The notes: generated by a model not told the origin, from the sequence alone. Positions 33,840-42,328 are shown, counted from the stretch's first letter. The stretch: DNA of 64,000 nucleotides from Streptomyces sp. WAC05374 (GCF_004353505.1 NZ_SMNQ01000016.1:1-64000), one strand, 5' to 3'. Program-made: numbers and translations.

Positions 33840-34850
33840 TCAGACCTTCGGCTGCTGCTGGGTGATGCAGTGGATGCCGCCGCCGCCCGCGAAGATCGTC
33901 CGGGCGTCGACGAGCGTGACCGTGCGGTCGGGGAAGAGGCGGCGGAAGATGCCGGCGGCGATCTCGTCGCGCGGGTCGTCGAAGGAGCAGAGCACCACGC
34001 CGCCGTTGCAGATGTAGTGGTTGATGTAGGAGTAGTCGACCCACTCGCCGTCCTCCTGGAGGACGGTGGGGGCCGGGACCTCGACGACCTCCAGGCGGCG
34101 GCCCTTGGCGTCGGTCTGCTTGCGCAGCAGGTCGACGTTGGCCTTGCACAGCTCGTGGTCCGGGTGGGACGGGTCGGGCTGGGTGTGGGCGACGACGACG
34201 CCGGGGCGGGCGAAGGCGGCGACGATGTCGACGTGGCCGCGCGTGCCGTACATGCCGTAGTCGCCGGTCAGGCCGCGGGGCAGCCAGATCGCCTTGGTGG
34301 TGCCGAGTTTGTCGTGGATCTCCGCCTCGACCTGCTCGCGCGTCCACTCGGGGTTGCGCTCGGGGCCGAGCTGGACGGTGTCGGTGAGCAGGACCGTCCC
34401 CTCGCCGTCCACGTGGATGGCGCCGCCCTCGTTGACGAGCGTGGAGGGGTGCACGGGCACCTGGGCGATGTCCGCCACATGGCGGGCGATCTTGGAGTCG
34501 TGCTCCCAGCGCGCCCAGTCGGCCGCGCCCCAGCCGTTGAACACCCAGTCGACGGCGGCCAGTTCGGAGCCGTTGGTGACGAAGGTGGGGCCGATGTCGC
34601 GCATCCATGCGTCGTCGAGGTCCCGCTCGACCAGGTCGATGTCCGGGCCGAGCAGTGCGCGGGCGGACGCCTCGTCGCCGGGGGCGTGGACCACGGTGAC
34701 CGGCTCGAAGCGGCGTACGGCGCGGGCGACCGACGCCCATGCCTCGCGGGCCTCGCGCAGCTCGTCGTCGTTGGTGAAGGTCGGGTTCGGCCCCGGCCAG
34801 GCCATCCAGGTGCGCTCGTGGGGGGCCCACTCGGCGGGCATGCGGAACAT
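33840..34850 (-). CDS. aguA: Agmatine deiminase
   Basis: 336 residues from ATG 34850 with AAGGA about 8 bp upstream. It converts agmatine to N-carbamoylputrescine and ammonia. Family motifs are clear: MPAEWAPHERTWMAWPGPNP at the start, DDAWMRDIGPTFV, NGWGAADWARWEHDSKI, LVNEGGAIHVDGEGTVLLT, and the catalytic Cys328 in GGGGIHCITQQQP. Full length (guanidine-modifying family, ~340-370). It follows the urease-like genes by 23 bp. No N-carbamoylputrescine amidohydrolase gene is adjacent, which makes the neighbouring urease-like enzyme worth testing on carbamoyl or ureido products (inference). Confidence 0.93.
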   Translation of the reverse strand: MFRMPAEWAPHERTWMAWPGPNPTFTNDDELREAREAWASVARAVRRFEPVTVVHAPGDEASARALLGPDIDLVERDLDDAWMRDIGPTFVTNGSELAAVDWVFNGWGAADWARWEHDSKIARHVADIAQVPVHPSTLVNEGGAIHVDGEGTVLLTDTVQLGPERNPEWTREQVEAEIHDKLGTTKAIWLPRGLTGDYGMYGTRGHVDIVAAFARPGVVVAHTQPDPSHPDHELCKANVDLLRKQTDAKGRRLEVVEVPAPTVLQEDGEWVDYSYINHYICNGGVVLCSFDDPRDEIAAGIFRRLFPDRTVTLVDARTIFAGGGGIHCITQQQPKV

Positions 34851-34873
34851 CGCGTGGTCCTTACGGGAAGTCT

Positions 34874-36595
34874 TCACAGGAAGTAGAGGCGGTTGAGGGA
34901 GACGGAGTCGGCGGGGTCGGAGCGGACCGGGTCGCCGTCGAGGGTGACGAGTCCGGTGCGGCCGTCGACCGCCACCTCGCCGATGCGGGAGTTGAGGAGC
35001 AGGTCGCGGGGGCCGATGCCGCGGGTGCCGCGCACGGCGACGCGGCGGCGGCGGGTGGGCATCAGGTCGCTGCCCGCCGCGGCGGCGGCGCCGGAGACGA
35101 ACGCGACGGAGATGTCGGCGGCCGTCGCCCCGAACGCGCCGAACTGCGGCCCGAGGACGAGCGGTTCGCAGGTGTCGGTGGCGGCGTTCGGGTCGCCCAC
35201 GACCCCGTACGCGGGGAAGCCCGACTTGAGCACGAGCTGCGGCTTGGCGCCGAAGAACTCCGGCCGCCACAGCACGATGTCGGCGAGCTTGCCGGCCTCG
35301 ATCGAGCCGACCTCGTGCGCGAGGCCGTGGGCGATCGCCGGGTTGATGGTGAGCTTGGCCATGTAGCGCAGGACACGGGCGTTGTCGTCGCCGTCCCCGT
35401 CGCCCTCCAGGGGGCCCAGCTCGGCCTTCATCTTCCCGGCCATGGCGAAGGTCCGGCGTACGGTCTCGCCGGCCCTTCCCATGCCCTGCGCGTCCGACGA
35501 CGTGATCCCGATCGCGCCGAGGTCGTGCAGGACGTCCTCCGCGCCCATCGTCCCGGCCCTGATCCGGTCGCGGGCCATGGCCGCGTCGCCGGGCAGGTCG
35601 GTCTTCAGGTCGTGTACGGAGACGATCATTCCGTAGTGCTCGTCGACCGCGTCCCGCCCGAAGGGGAGGGTGGGGTTGGTCGAGGAGCCGATGACGTTGG
35701 GGACGCCCGCCATCTTCAGGACGTTGGGGACGTGGCCGCCGCCGCAGCCCTCGATGTGGAAGGCGTGGATCGTGCGCCCCTCCAGCACCTTGAGGGTGTC
35801 CTCGACCGACAGGCACTCGTTCAGGCCGTCGCTGTGCAGGGCGACCTGGACGTCGTACTCCTCGGCGACGCGCAGCGCGGTGTCCAGCGCCCGGGTGTGG
35901 GCGCCCATGTCCTCGTGGACCTTGAAGCCGGAGGCGCCGCCCTCGGCGAGCGCCTCGACCAGCGGGGCGTCGTGGGAGGAGGAGCCGCGGCCGAGAAAGC
36001 CGATGTTGACCGGCCAGGCGTCGAAGGCGTTGAAGGCGTGGCGCAGCGCCCATGGGGAGTTGACGCCGACGCCCCACACGGGGCCGAACTCCTGGCCGAT
36101 GATCGTGGTGACGCCGGAGGCGAGCGAGGCCTCCATGATGCGCGGCGACAGCAGGTGGACGTGGGTGTCGACGGCGCCGGCGGTGGCGATGAGGCCCTCG
36201 CCGGAGACGATCGAGGTGCCCGTGCCGACGACCACGTCGACGCCGTCCAGGGTGTCGGGGTTGCCGGCCCGGCCGATGGCGTGGATGCGGCCCTCGCGGA
36301 TGCCGATGGACACCTTGCGGATGCCCTGGACGGCGTCGATGACGAGGACGTTGCTGATCACGACGTCGCAGGTGTCGCGGACGGCGGCGGCCTTGAGGTG
36401 CAGTCCGTCGCGGGCGGTCTTGCCGAAGCCGGCGAGGAACTCGTCGCCGGGCTTCTGGGCGTCCGACTCGACCCGGACCGTGAGGCCCGAGTCGCCGAGG
36501 CGGACGCGGTCGCCGGCGCGGGGGCCGTGGGTGGCGGCGTACTCGTAGGGGGTGAGGCGGCGCGCTTCGGCGGGGTGGCCTCCGGGGCGGCTCAT
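34874..36595 (-). CDS. ureC: Divergent urease alpha subunit (urease-like nickel amidohydrolase)
   Basis: 573 residues from ATG 36595, overlapping the ureAB stop by 4 bp. Aligned with Klebsiella UreC at a constant offset, every nickel ligand is kept: His145, His147 (DTHVH), Lys225 (carbamylated Lys; GFKVHED), His254 (ALHSDGLNE), His280 (HAFHIEGCGGGH) and Asp368 (SSDAQGMG). Also kept are His227, flap His328 and Arg344. Two changes stand out: the flap cysteine (Klebsiella Cys319) is Val327, the usual CHHL reading VHDL, and the HEDWG tryptophan is Met230. The C-terminal half is shortened and rewritten relative to classical UreC. No ureD, E, F or G accessory genes are nearby. It is thus a second-type urease or a related amidohydrolase; urea as substrate is not certain. 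Confidence 0.85.
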   Translation of the reverse strand: MSRPGGHPAEARRLTPYEYAATHGPRAGDRVRLGDSGLTVRVESDAQKPGDEFLAGFGKTARDGLHLKAAAVRDTCDVVISNVLVIDAVQGIRKVSIGIREGRIHAIGRAGNPDTLDGVDVVVGTGTSIVSGEGLIATAGAVDTHVHLLSPRIMEASLASGVTTIIGQEFGPVWGVGVNSPWALRHAFNAFDAWPVNIGFLGRGSSSHDAPLVEALAEGGASGFKVHEDMGAHTRALDTALRVAEEYDVQVALHSDGLNECLSVEDTLKVLEGRTIHAFHIEGCGGGHVPNVLKMAGVPNVIGSSTNPTLPFGRDAVDEHYGMIVSVHDLKTDLPGDAAMARDRIRAGTMGAEDVLHDLGAIGITSSDAQGMGRAGETVRRTFAMAGKMKAELGPLEGDGDGDDNARVLRYMAKLTINPAIAHGLAHEVGSIEAGKLADIVLWRPEFFGAKPQLVLKSGFPAYGVVGDPNAATDTCEPLVLGPQFGAFGATAADISVAFVSGAAAAAGSDLMPTRRRRVAVRGTRGIGPRDLLLNSRIGEVAVDGRTGLVTLDGDPVRSDPADSVSLNRLYFL

Positions 36596-37299
36596 CGTCC
36601 GGCCTCCTGCTCAGTCGTGTCCGGTACGCCGAGGTAGCCGCAGGCGGCGGCGCGGCGCAGTGCTTCCTCGCGGGCGCCCGGGGCGTCCAGCGGTCCGTCG
36701 ACCAGTCCGGCGAAGCCGATCGCGATGCGGTCGCCGCCGATGGGGACCAGGCCGACCTCCTCGCTCTCGCCGGGTCCGAAGCGCACGGACGATCCGGCGG
36801 GGACGGCGAGCCGCATGCCGTAGGCGGCGGCGCGCGCGAAGTCGAGCCGCGGGTTGGCCTCGAAGAAGTGGAAGTGCGAGGTCACGGAGACCGGCACGCT
36901 CGCGGTGTTGGTGACGCGCAGCCGCACCACGGGCTCGGGGTCGGAGTGCTCCGGTCCCGGCAGCAGTGCGCCGGGGGCGTCGCCCTCCTGGCTTCCTCCG
37001 CCGATGGGGTCGCTGACCACCGCGAGCCGGGAGCCGTCGTCGAAGACGGCCTCCACGTGGACCTCGGTCACCACGTCCGCGACGCCCGGCAGGACGTCGT
37101 CGGGGCCGAGCACCGAGCGGGCGGCTTCGATCGCCTCGGCGAGCCGCCGTCCGTCGCGGGCGGCCTCGCAGACCGTGTCCGCGATGAGGGCGGTCGCCTC
37201 GGGGACATTGAGCCGCAGACCACGGGCCCGGCGGGCCCGGGCGAGCTCGGCGGCGCCGAAGATCAGCAGCCGGTCGCGTTCCGTGGGGGTCAGTCGCAC
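36592..37299 (-). CDS. ureAB: Fused urease gamma-beta subunit
   Basis: 235 residues from GTG 37299 with AGGAAGG 10 bp upstream. Residues 1-100 are a UreA domain (MRLTPTERDRLLIFGAAELA, then GLRLNVPEATALIADTV). Residues ~105-230 are a UreB domain with the hallmark VTSHFHFFEANPRLDF and AAYGMRLAVPAGSSVRFGPG. Fusions of gamma and beta occur in several actinobacteria. The linker (~100-112, SDPIGGGSQEGDAPG) is Gly-rich. Stop codon overlaps ureC start, so stoichiometric translation is likely. Head gene of the ureAB-ureC-aguA-tetR transcript, divergent from an NCS1 permease. Confidence 0.9.
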   Translation of the reverse strand: MRLTPTERDRLLIFGAAELARARRARGLRLNVPEATALIADTVCEAARDGRRLAEAIEAARSVLGPDDVLPGVADVVTEVHVEAVFDDGSRLAVVSDPIGGGSQEGDAPGALLPGPEHSDPEPVVRLRVTNTASVPVSVTSHFHFFEANPRLDFARAAAYGMRLAVPAGSSVRFGPGESEEVGLVPIGGDRIAIGFAGLVDGPLDAPGAREEALRRAAACGYLGVPDTTEQEAGR

Positions 37300-37319
37300 G
37301 TCACCACACCTTCCTGTTT

Positions 37320-37402
37320 GAGCACCACTCTAACCACAGGATTCCGCGAGGGAAACCATTGACGTGAGCCCCAAGCATCAGTCACATTGAGCGTCACTCT
37401 AA
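37320..37402. promoter_or_regulatory. Two 14-bp direct repeats in the ureAB / permease intergenic region
   Basis: GAGCACCACTCTAA (37320-37333) and GAGCGTCACTCTAA (37389-37402) match in 12 of 14 positions, 69 bp apart. Each contains a TTGAG-N5-CTCTAA-like imperfect dyad and, on the minus strand, TAGAGT, which resembles a -10 box. A -35-like TTGACG (37359-37364) lies between them. They flank the promoter area of both divergent units and are the best candidates for a shared regulator, possibly the TetR protein at 33187-33804. Confidence 0.55.
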
Positions 37403-37452
37403 ATGTCGGACCAGAGACCGGCCTGCGACGGGCGGAGCCAGGGAGAACACCC

Positions 37453-38916
37453 ATGCCGACGATTGAACAGCGCGGAGTCGACACCGTCCCGGAGGCGGAG
37501 CGCACCAGCGGGCCGCGCGACCTCGTCTCGATCCTGCTGGGCTCGAACCTGTGCCTGGGCGTGATCGTCTTCGGCTGGCTGCCGGTCTCCTTCGGGCTCG
37601 GCCTGTGGGCCTCGGTGACCTCGGTCCTGGCCGGGACCGTCGTCGGCGTGGCCGTCACCGCCCCGCTCGCGCTGGTCTCGCTGCGCACGGGGACGAACCT
37701 GTCGACGTCGAGCGGCGCCTTCTTCGGCGTACGCGGCCGGCTCGTCGGCTCGGTGGTGGGCCTGCTGCTGTCGCTCGGGTACACGGCGCTGACGCTGTGG
37801 ATCGGCGGCGACGTCATGCTCGGCACCCTCGCCCGCCTGTTCGACGTGCCGACCGGCGCGGGGGCGCACACCCTCGTCTACGTGCTGCTGGCGAGCTGCA
37901 CGGTCGTCGCCGCCGTGTACGGCTACCGGCTGCTGCTGCGGATCAGCCGGTACCTGGCCGTGGGCATGACGCTGCTGCTGCTGCTCGGCGTGCTCGCCTA
38001 CGCGGGCGACTTCACCACCGCGCCGCCGCCGGACACCCCCTACCTGCTGGGCTCCTTCTGGCCGACGTGGCTGCTGTCCGCCGTGGCGGCGGGGCTGAGC
38101 GGCCCGGTCGCCTTCATCACCCTGCTGGGCGACTACACGCGGTACGTCTCGCCCGAGCGGCACCGCCCGCGCACGGTGCTGCGGGCGACCTGCGCGGGCC
38201 TGTTCGTGGGCCTGCTGGTGCCGCAGCTCTTCGGTACGTTCACGGCGCTGGCCGCGCGGGCGGGGCTCGACTACGCGGGGCCGCTGGTCGCGACGGCGGC
38301 GCCCTGGTACCTGCTGCCGCTGCTGGTGGCGGCGGGCGCCGGCTCGGTCGGCAACGCGGGGCTGATGCTCTACTCGATGGGGCTCGACCTGGACGCCATC
38401 GTGCCGCGCGCCACTCGCACCACGGCCACGCTGGTGGTCGCCGCCGTCGCCACGGCGCTCGTCTTCGCGGGCCACTTCGCCTGGGACGCGCGGTCGGCGA
38501 TGACCTCGTTCGTGCTGCTGCTGACCGCGCTCGGCACACCGTGGGCGGTCATCACCCTGATCGGTCACCGCCGGTGCCGCGGCGCGTACGACGCGGAGGC
38601 GCTCCAGGTCCACAACCGGCGGGCGAAGGGCGGGATCTACTGGTTCCGCGCCGGGTGGCACCCCCGTGCCACGGCGTCCTGGGCGCTCGGTGCGGTGGTG
38701 GGCCTGGCGGCCGTCTCGACGCCGCTGTACGAGGGCCCGCTGCTCGCGCTGACCGGCGGCGTCGACATGAGCTTCGTCCTGTCCGGGCTGGCGGGGGGCA
38801 TGGCGTACGCGGTGCTGACGGCCGCCTCCACGGCCCCGGCCCCCGCCCCGGCCGCCGCTCCCGCCACGGCCACGGCCGGGGCGCCGGCCCCGCGGCCCGA
38901 GACCGCCGCGCCCTGA
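37453..38916 (+). CDS. NCS1-family cytosine/purine/allantoin permease
   Basis: 487 residues from ATG 37453 (GGGAGA upstream). About 12 membrane spans. NCS1 features: LVSILLGSNLCLGVIVFGWL at TM1, LSTSSGAFFGVRG, GDYTRYVSPERHRP after TM6, and GSVGNAGLMLYSMGLDLDAI. Members import nucleobases, hydantoins or allantoin with Na+ or H+; the substrate here cannot be read from sequence but adjacency to a urease-like operon suggests a ureido or nucleobase nitrogen source. The last ~30 residues are Ala-Pro repeats. A strong bidirectional terminator follows. Confidence 0.88.
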   Translation: MPTIEQRGVDTVPEAERTSGPRDLVSILLGSNLCLGVIVFGWLPVSFGLGLWASVTSVLAGTVVGVAVTAPLALVSLRTGTNLSTSSGAFFGVRGRLVGSVVGLLLSLGYTALTLWIGGDVMLGTLARLFDVPTGAGAHTLVYVLLASCTVVAAVYGYRLLLRISRYLAVGMTLLLLLGVLAYAGDFTTAPPPDTPYLLGSFWPTWLLSAVAAGLSGPVAFITLLGDYTRYVSPERHRPRTVLRATCAGLFVGLLVPQLFGTFTALAARAGLDYAGPLVATAAPWYLLPLLVAAGAGSVGNAGLMLYSMGLDLDAIVPRATRTTATLVVAAVATALVFAGHFAWDARSAMTSFVLLLTALGTPWAVITLIGHRRCRGAYDAEALQVHNRRAKGGIYWFRAGWHPRATASWALGAVVGLAAVSTPLYEGPLLALTGGVDMSFVLSGLAGGMAYAVLTAASTAPAPAPAAAPATATAGAPAPRPETAAP

Positions 38917-38930
38917 CGCGCGGCACGCGG

Positions 38931-38970
38931 AACCGCCCGCGCCCCCGAGCGGGGGGCGCGGGCGGTTTTC
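38931..38970. terminator. Strong bidirectional terminator between permease and ilvE
   Basis: AACCGCCCGCGCCCCC (38931-38946) and its complement GGGGGGCGCGGGCGGTT (38951-38967) form a 16-bp stem with a GAGC loop, followed by TTCC on the plus strand; the minus strand carries TT after the stem. It serves the two convergent genes. Confidence 0.85.
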
Positions 38971-38983
38971 CGTGTCCGGCGGG

Positions 38984-40075
38984 TCAGCCGATCCGGTGGG
39001 TCCAGCCGTGGACGTCCTCGGCGGCACCGGTCTGGATGTCCAGCAGCGCCCTGCGGAGCTTCAGGGTGACCTCGCCGGGCGTGCCGTCGCCCTGCGTCCA
39101 CTCGCCGCCGGCCGACTTCACCGTGCCGACCGGGGTGATGACGGCCGCCGTACCGCAGGCGAAGACCTCCTTGAGCGTGCCGTTCTCGGTGTCGCGCCGC
39201 CACTGGTCGATGGAGACGCGGCTCTCCTCCGCCTCGTACCCGAGGTCACCGGCGAGCTTGAGGAGCGAGTCACGGGTGATGCCGGCGAGGAGAGAGCCGG
39301 TCAGCTCGGGCGTGACGATCTTGTTCTCGTACACGAAGTACAGGTTCATGCCGCCGAGCTCCTCGACCCACTTGTGCTCGACCGCGTCGAGGTAGGCGAC
39401 CTGGTCGCAGCCCTTGGCGGCCGCCTCGGCCTGGGCGAGCAGCGACGCGGCGTAGTTGCCGCCGGTCTTGGCGAAGCCGATGCCGCCGGGGACCGCGCGG
39501 ACGCGGTCCTCGGAGAGCCAGATCGAGACGGGCTTCACGCCGCCGGGGAAGTACGCGCCGGCCGGCGAGGCGATGACGATGAACAGGTACTCGTTGGCCG
39601 GGCGGACACCGAGCCCGACCTCGTTGGCGATCATGAACGGGCGAAGGTACAGCGACTCCTCGCCGCCGTGCGGCGGGACCCACGCCTGGTCCTGCTGGAC
39701 GAGCGCGTCGCACGCGGCGACGAACGTCTCGACCGGCAGCTCCGGCATGGCCAGGCGCTTGGCCGAGATCTGGAACCGCTCGGCGTTGGCCTCGGGCCGG
39801 AAGAGCGAGACCGAGCCGTCGGGGCGGCGGTACGCCTTGAGCCCTTCGAAGATCTCCTGCGCGTAGTGCAGCGTCATGTTCGCGGGGTCGATCGACAGCG
39901 GCGCGTACGGCGTCAGCTCGGCGTCGTGCCAGCCGCGGCCCTCCGTCCACTTGATCGTCACCATGTGGTCGGTGAAGTGGCGGCCGAATCCGGGGTTGGC
40001 CAGAATCGCCTCGCGCTCCGCGTCGGACAGCGGGTTCGAGGAGGGCTTGAGCTCGATCGTGGGCGTCGTCGTCAT
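38984..40075 (-). CDS. ilvE: Branched-chain amino-acid aminotransferase
   Basis: 363 residues from ATG 40075 with AAGGAC 10-12 bp upstream (a GTG at 40093 would give six more residues but would take the ribosome site into the coding part). Class IV PLP aminotransferase that reversibly converts leucine, isoleucine and valine to their 2-oxo acids. PLP-lysine motif GFAKTGGNYAAS aligns with Lys202 of the mammalian enzyme; further motifs are VEELGGMNLYFVYENKIVT and VFACGTAAVITPVG. C-terminal HGWTHRIG is typical. It lies downstream of leuB but is separated by a terminator hairpin, so it has its own promoter. Confidence 0.95.
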   Translation of the reverse strand: MTTTPTIELKPSSNPLSDAEREAILANPGFGRHFTDHMVTIKWTEGRGWHDAELTPYAPLSIDPANMTLHYAQEIFEGLKAYRRPDGSVSLFRPEANAERFQISAKRLAMPELPVETFVAACDALVQQDQAWVPPHGGEESLYLRPFMIANEVGLGVRPANEYLFIVIASPAGAYFPGGVKPVSIWLSEDRVRAVPGGIGFAKTGGNYAASLLAQAEAAAKGCDQVAYLDAVEHKWVEELGGMNLYFVYENKIVTPELTGSLLAGITRDSLLKLAGDLGYEAEESRVSIDQWRRDTENGTLKEVFACGTAAVITPVGTVKSAGGEWTQGDGTPGEVTLKLRRALLDIQTGAAEDVHGWTHRIG

Positions 40076-40258
40076 GAGTGCTGTGTCCTTCACCGTTGTG
40101 TGTGACGGACCGCGCTCACGCCGCTACATCTGCTAGGACGTCCGAGCTTTCCCGCATGCCGCGGCCCCGCGTTCGATTATCGCGCGCGTGACCCCGTGCA
40201 ATGAAACGGCTGGAGTGCGGTCCAGGGTTGATGGTGGCACCCGGGGCCGCACAGGAGA

Positions 40259-40289
40259 AGCCGCCGGGTGCGGATGCGACCCGGCGGCT
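40259..40289. terminator. Hairpin terminator between leuB and ilvE
   Basis: AGCCGCCGGGT (40259-40269) and ACCCGGCGGCT (40279-40289) are perfect 11-bp arms with a 9-nt loop. It lies 26 bp beyond the leuB stop. No U-tract on the minus strand (TCTCC), but the stem is strong and Streptomyces often uses such U-poor terminators. Confidence 0.7.
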
Positions 40290-40314
40290 GTCTTGGATGG
40301 CGTCAGTCGGCGGG

Positions 40315-41358
40315 TCAGCTCGCTACGCGTACCGCGAGCGCGTCGCCGATCTCGTCCGTCGTGCGGGGCGCCGCGCCGTCCCGCTCCGCCAGGTCGGCGG
40401 CGACCGCGTCCTCGATGCGCACGGCCTCGGCCTCGTACCCGAGGTGGCGCAGGAGCAGCGCGACGGAGAGGATCGTCGCCGTGGGGTCGGCCTTGCCCTG
40501 GCCCGCGATGTCGGGCGCGGAGCCGTGGACGGGCTCGAACATCGACGGGAACTCGCCCGTCGGGTTGATGTTCCCGGACGCGGCCAGGCCGATGCCACCG
40601 GTCACGGCGGCGGCGAGGTCGGTCAGGATGTCGCCGAAGAGGTTGTCGGTGACGATGACGTCGAAGCGCTCGGGCTGCGTGACGAAGAAGATCGTCGCGG
40701 CGTCGACGTGCAGGTAGTCGGTGGTGACCTCGGGGTACTCCTCACCGACCTTGTCGAAGATCTTCTTCCACATGTGGCCGGCGTAGACGAGCACGTTGTT
40801 CTTGTGGACCAGCGTCAGCTTCTTGCGCGGGCGGGCATTGGCCCGCTCGTACGCGTCCCGGACGACGCGCTCGACGCCGTACGCGGTGTTGACGCTGACC
40901 TCGGTCGCGACCTCGGCCGGGGTGCCGGTGCGCAGGGAGCCGCCGTTGCCCGTGTACGGGCCCTCGGTGCCCTCGCGGACGACGACGAAGTCGATGTCGG
41001 GGCGGCCGGCCAGCGGGGTCGCGGTGTTCGGGAACAGCTTCGACGGACGCAGGTTGACGAAGTGGTCGAAGGCGAAGCGCAGCTTGAGCAGCAGCCCGCG
41101 CTCCAGGACGCCGGACGGGACGGAGGGGTCGCCGATGGCGCCGAGCAGGATGGCGTCGTGGCTCCTGAGGGACTCCAGCTCCGCGTCGGGGAGGGTCTCC
41201 CCGGTGCGGTGCCAGCGCCTGGCGCCGAGGTCGTACTCCTTGGTCTCCAGCTTCACATCCTGCGGGAGGACGGAGCGAAGGACCTTCAGGCCCTGGGCCA
41301 CGACCTCCTGGCCGATGCCGTCACCGGGAACCACTGCGAGATTGATGCTGCGAGACAT
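40315..41358 (-). CDS. leuB: 3-isopropylmalate dehydrogenase
   Basis: 347 residues from ATG 41358. Catalyses NAD-dependent oxidative decarboxylation of 3-isopropylmalate in leucine synthesis. Motifs: NLAVVPGDGIGQEVV at the start, VREGTEGPYTGNGG, TLVHKNNVL with a catalytic lysine, TDYLHVDAATIFFV, FDVIVTDNLFGDILTDLAAA (substrate/metal Asp residues) and GSAPDIAGQGKADPTATILS. Length and motifs are those of the actinobacterial short type. A small gene of 44 codons lies 78 bp upstream in the same direction. Confidence 0.95.
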   Translation of the reverse strand: MSRSINLAVVPGDGIGQEVVAQGLKVLRSVLPQDVKLETKEYDLGARRWHRTGETLPDAELESLRSHDAILLGAIGDPSVPSGVLERGLLLKLRFAFDHFVNLRPSKLFPNTATPLAGRPDIDFVVVREGTEGPYTGNGGSLRTGTPAEVATEVSVNTAYGVERVVRDAYERANARPRKKLTLVHKNNVLVYAGHMWKKIFDKVGEEYPEVTTDYLHVDAATIFFVTQPERFDVIVTDNLFGDILTDLAAAVTGGIGLAASGNINPTGEFPSMFEPVHGSAPDIAGQGKADPTATILSVALLLRHLGYEAEAVRIEDAVAADLAERDGAAPRTTDEIGDALAVRVAS

Positions 41359-41436
41359 GTCGGCACCCTACTCCCCGTCCCATTGCCTGACATGCACGTT
41401 CCAGGATGTGGACGGATCGGTGTGTTCGCGGGCGGG

Positions 41437-41571
41437 TCAGTGCCCGGTGGCCCCGCCGTTGTCCCGCCGGTCGAGGGCCCGCTGGAGCGCGGCGGCGGCA
41501 TTGCGGCGCTCGGTGTCGGTGGGGCGGGGGGCGGTGTGGCGGACACGGCGAACGACGGTCTGAGCGGCCAT
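41437..41571 (-). CDS. Small 44-residue basic protein, conserved-looking
   Basis: ATG 41571 preceded by AAGGAGTC at 8-14 bp gives MAAQTVVRRVRHTAPRPTDT followed by a helix (ERRNAAAALQRALDRRDNGG) ending ATGH and TGA at 41437-41439. The strong ribosome-binding site, codon use like its neighbours (G/C in third positions) and amphipathic helix argue for a real gene, overlooked by size cut-offs. From memory, very similar short proteins occur at this place in other streptomycetes. Function unknown; possibly cotranscribed with leuB. The 211 bp upstream (41572-41782) contain an AT-richer stretch and a GTGGAG/CTCCAC dyad around 41720, probably its promoter. Confidence 0.7.
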   Translation of the reverse strand: MAAQTVVRRVRHTAPRPTDTERRNAAAALQRALDRRDNGGATGH

Positions 41572-41782
41572 GACGATCGACTCCTTGAGATCAGAATGAT
41601 TCGAGGCGCCGGAAGGGGCAGGGAGCGCGGCCGCAGGGGTTGCCTGCCGGGGGCACGGCGCTCACGTCCGCCAATCGCTCGATGGAGCGGGACGTTCGGC
41701 TTCTACAAAGCTAAGCCGTGGAGGAGCGTCTGTCTCCACAATTACTCGGACTTCCTACTATCTGAGACGCGCACGCCCGTCG

Positions 41783-42328
41783 TCACAGAACGTCACCGTC
41801 CCGCCAGTCGAAGAGCAGCGCGCCCGCGTCCGCCGTGGGCAGCGGGCGGCCGGCCGCGGGGCGCAGGTAGGTGCTGTCCTCCTCGTCCGGCAGGTGCACG
41901 ACCCCGTCGGGGCCGTACGCCTCGACGCGGCCGTTCCAGAGCTGCCAGCCGCGCGCCCGGTACAGCTCGGCCCCGTCGTCGGACGCGGACAGGGCGCCGA
42001 ACGCGTAGGCCCCGTCGACGACCTCCTCCAGCGCCGCCATGACCCGGCCGCCCAGTCCCTGGCGGCGGCGGTCGGCGCGCACGGCGACGGCCTCCACGTA
42101 CCCGACACGGTACGAGCGGCCGGCGTGCGCCACCCGTCGCATGATCACGCTGCCGTGGGCGGCGACGCCGTGCTCGTCCTCGACGAAGGCGTGGACGCCG
42201 CCGAGCCCGTGGTCCCAGTCCTCCTCGGCGAAGTCCCCGTCGAACGCGGCGTTCAGCATCGTCCGTATCGCGGCGAGCGCGGAGTGACTGAGCTGGTAGG
42301 TGTGGGCCAGGTGCAGGGAGTCGGTCAT
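41783..42328 (-). CDS. GNAT acetyltransferase related to aminoglycoside 2'-N-acetyltransferases
   Basis: 181 residues from ATG 42328. The GNAT acetyl-CoA loop is RADRRRQGLGGRVMAALEEV, preceded by YRVGYVEAVAV. The C-terminal part (FGALSASDDGAELYRARGWQLWNG and GVVHLPDEEDSTYLRP) matches the AAC(2')-I class of intrinsic mycobacterial aminoglycoside acetyltransferases. Such chromosomal enzymes in actinobacteria may have a housekeeping substrate; drug resistance would need testing. Single gene between the small leuB-side protein and the Ala-rich membrane protein. Confidence 0.82.
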   Translation of the reverse strand: MTDSLHLAHTYQLSHSALAAIRTMLNAAFDGDFAEEDWDHGLGGVHAFVEDEHGVAAHGSVIMRRVAHAGRSYRVGYVEAVAVRADRRRQGLGGRVMAALEEVVDGAYAFGALSASDDGAELYRARGWQLWNGRVEAYGPDGVVHLPDEEDSTYLRPAAGRPLPTADAGALLFDWRDGDVL

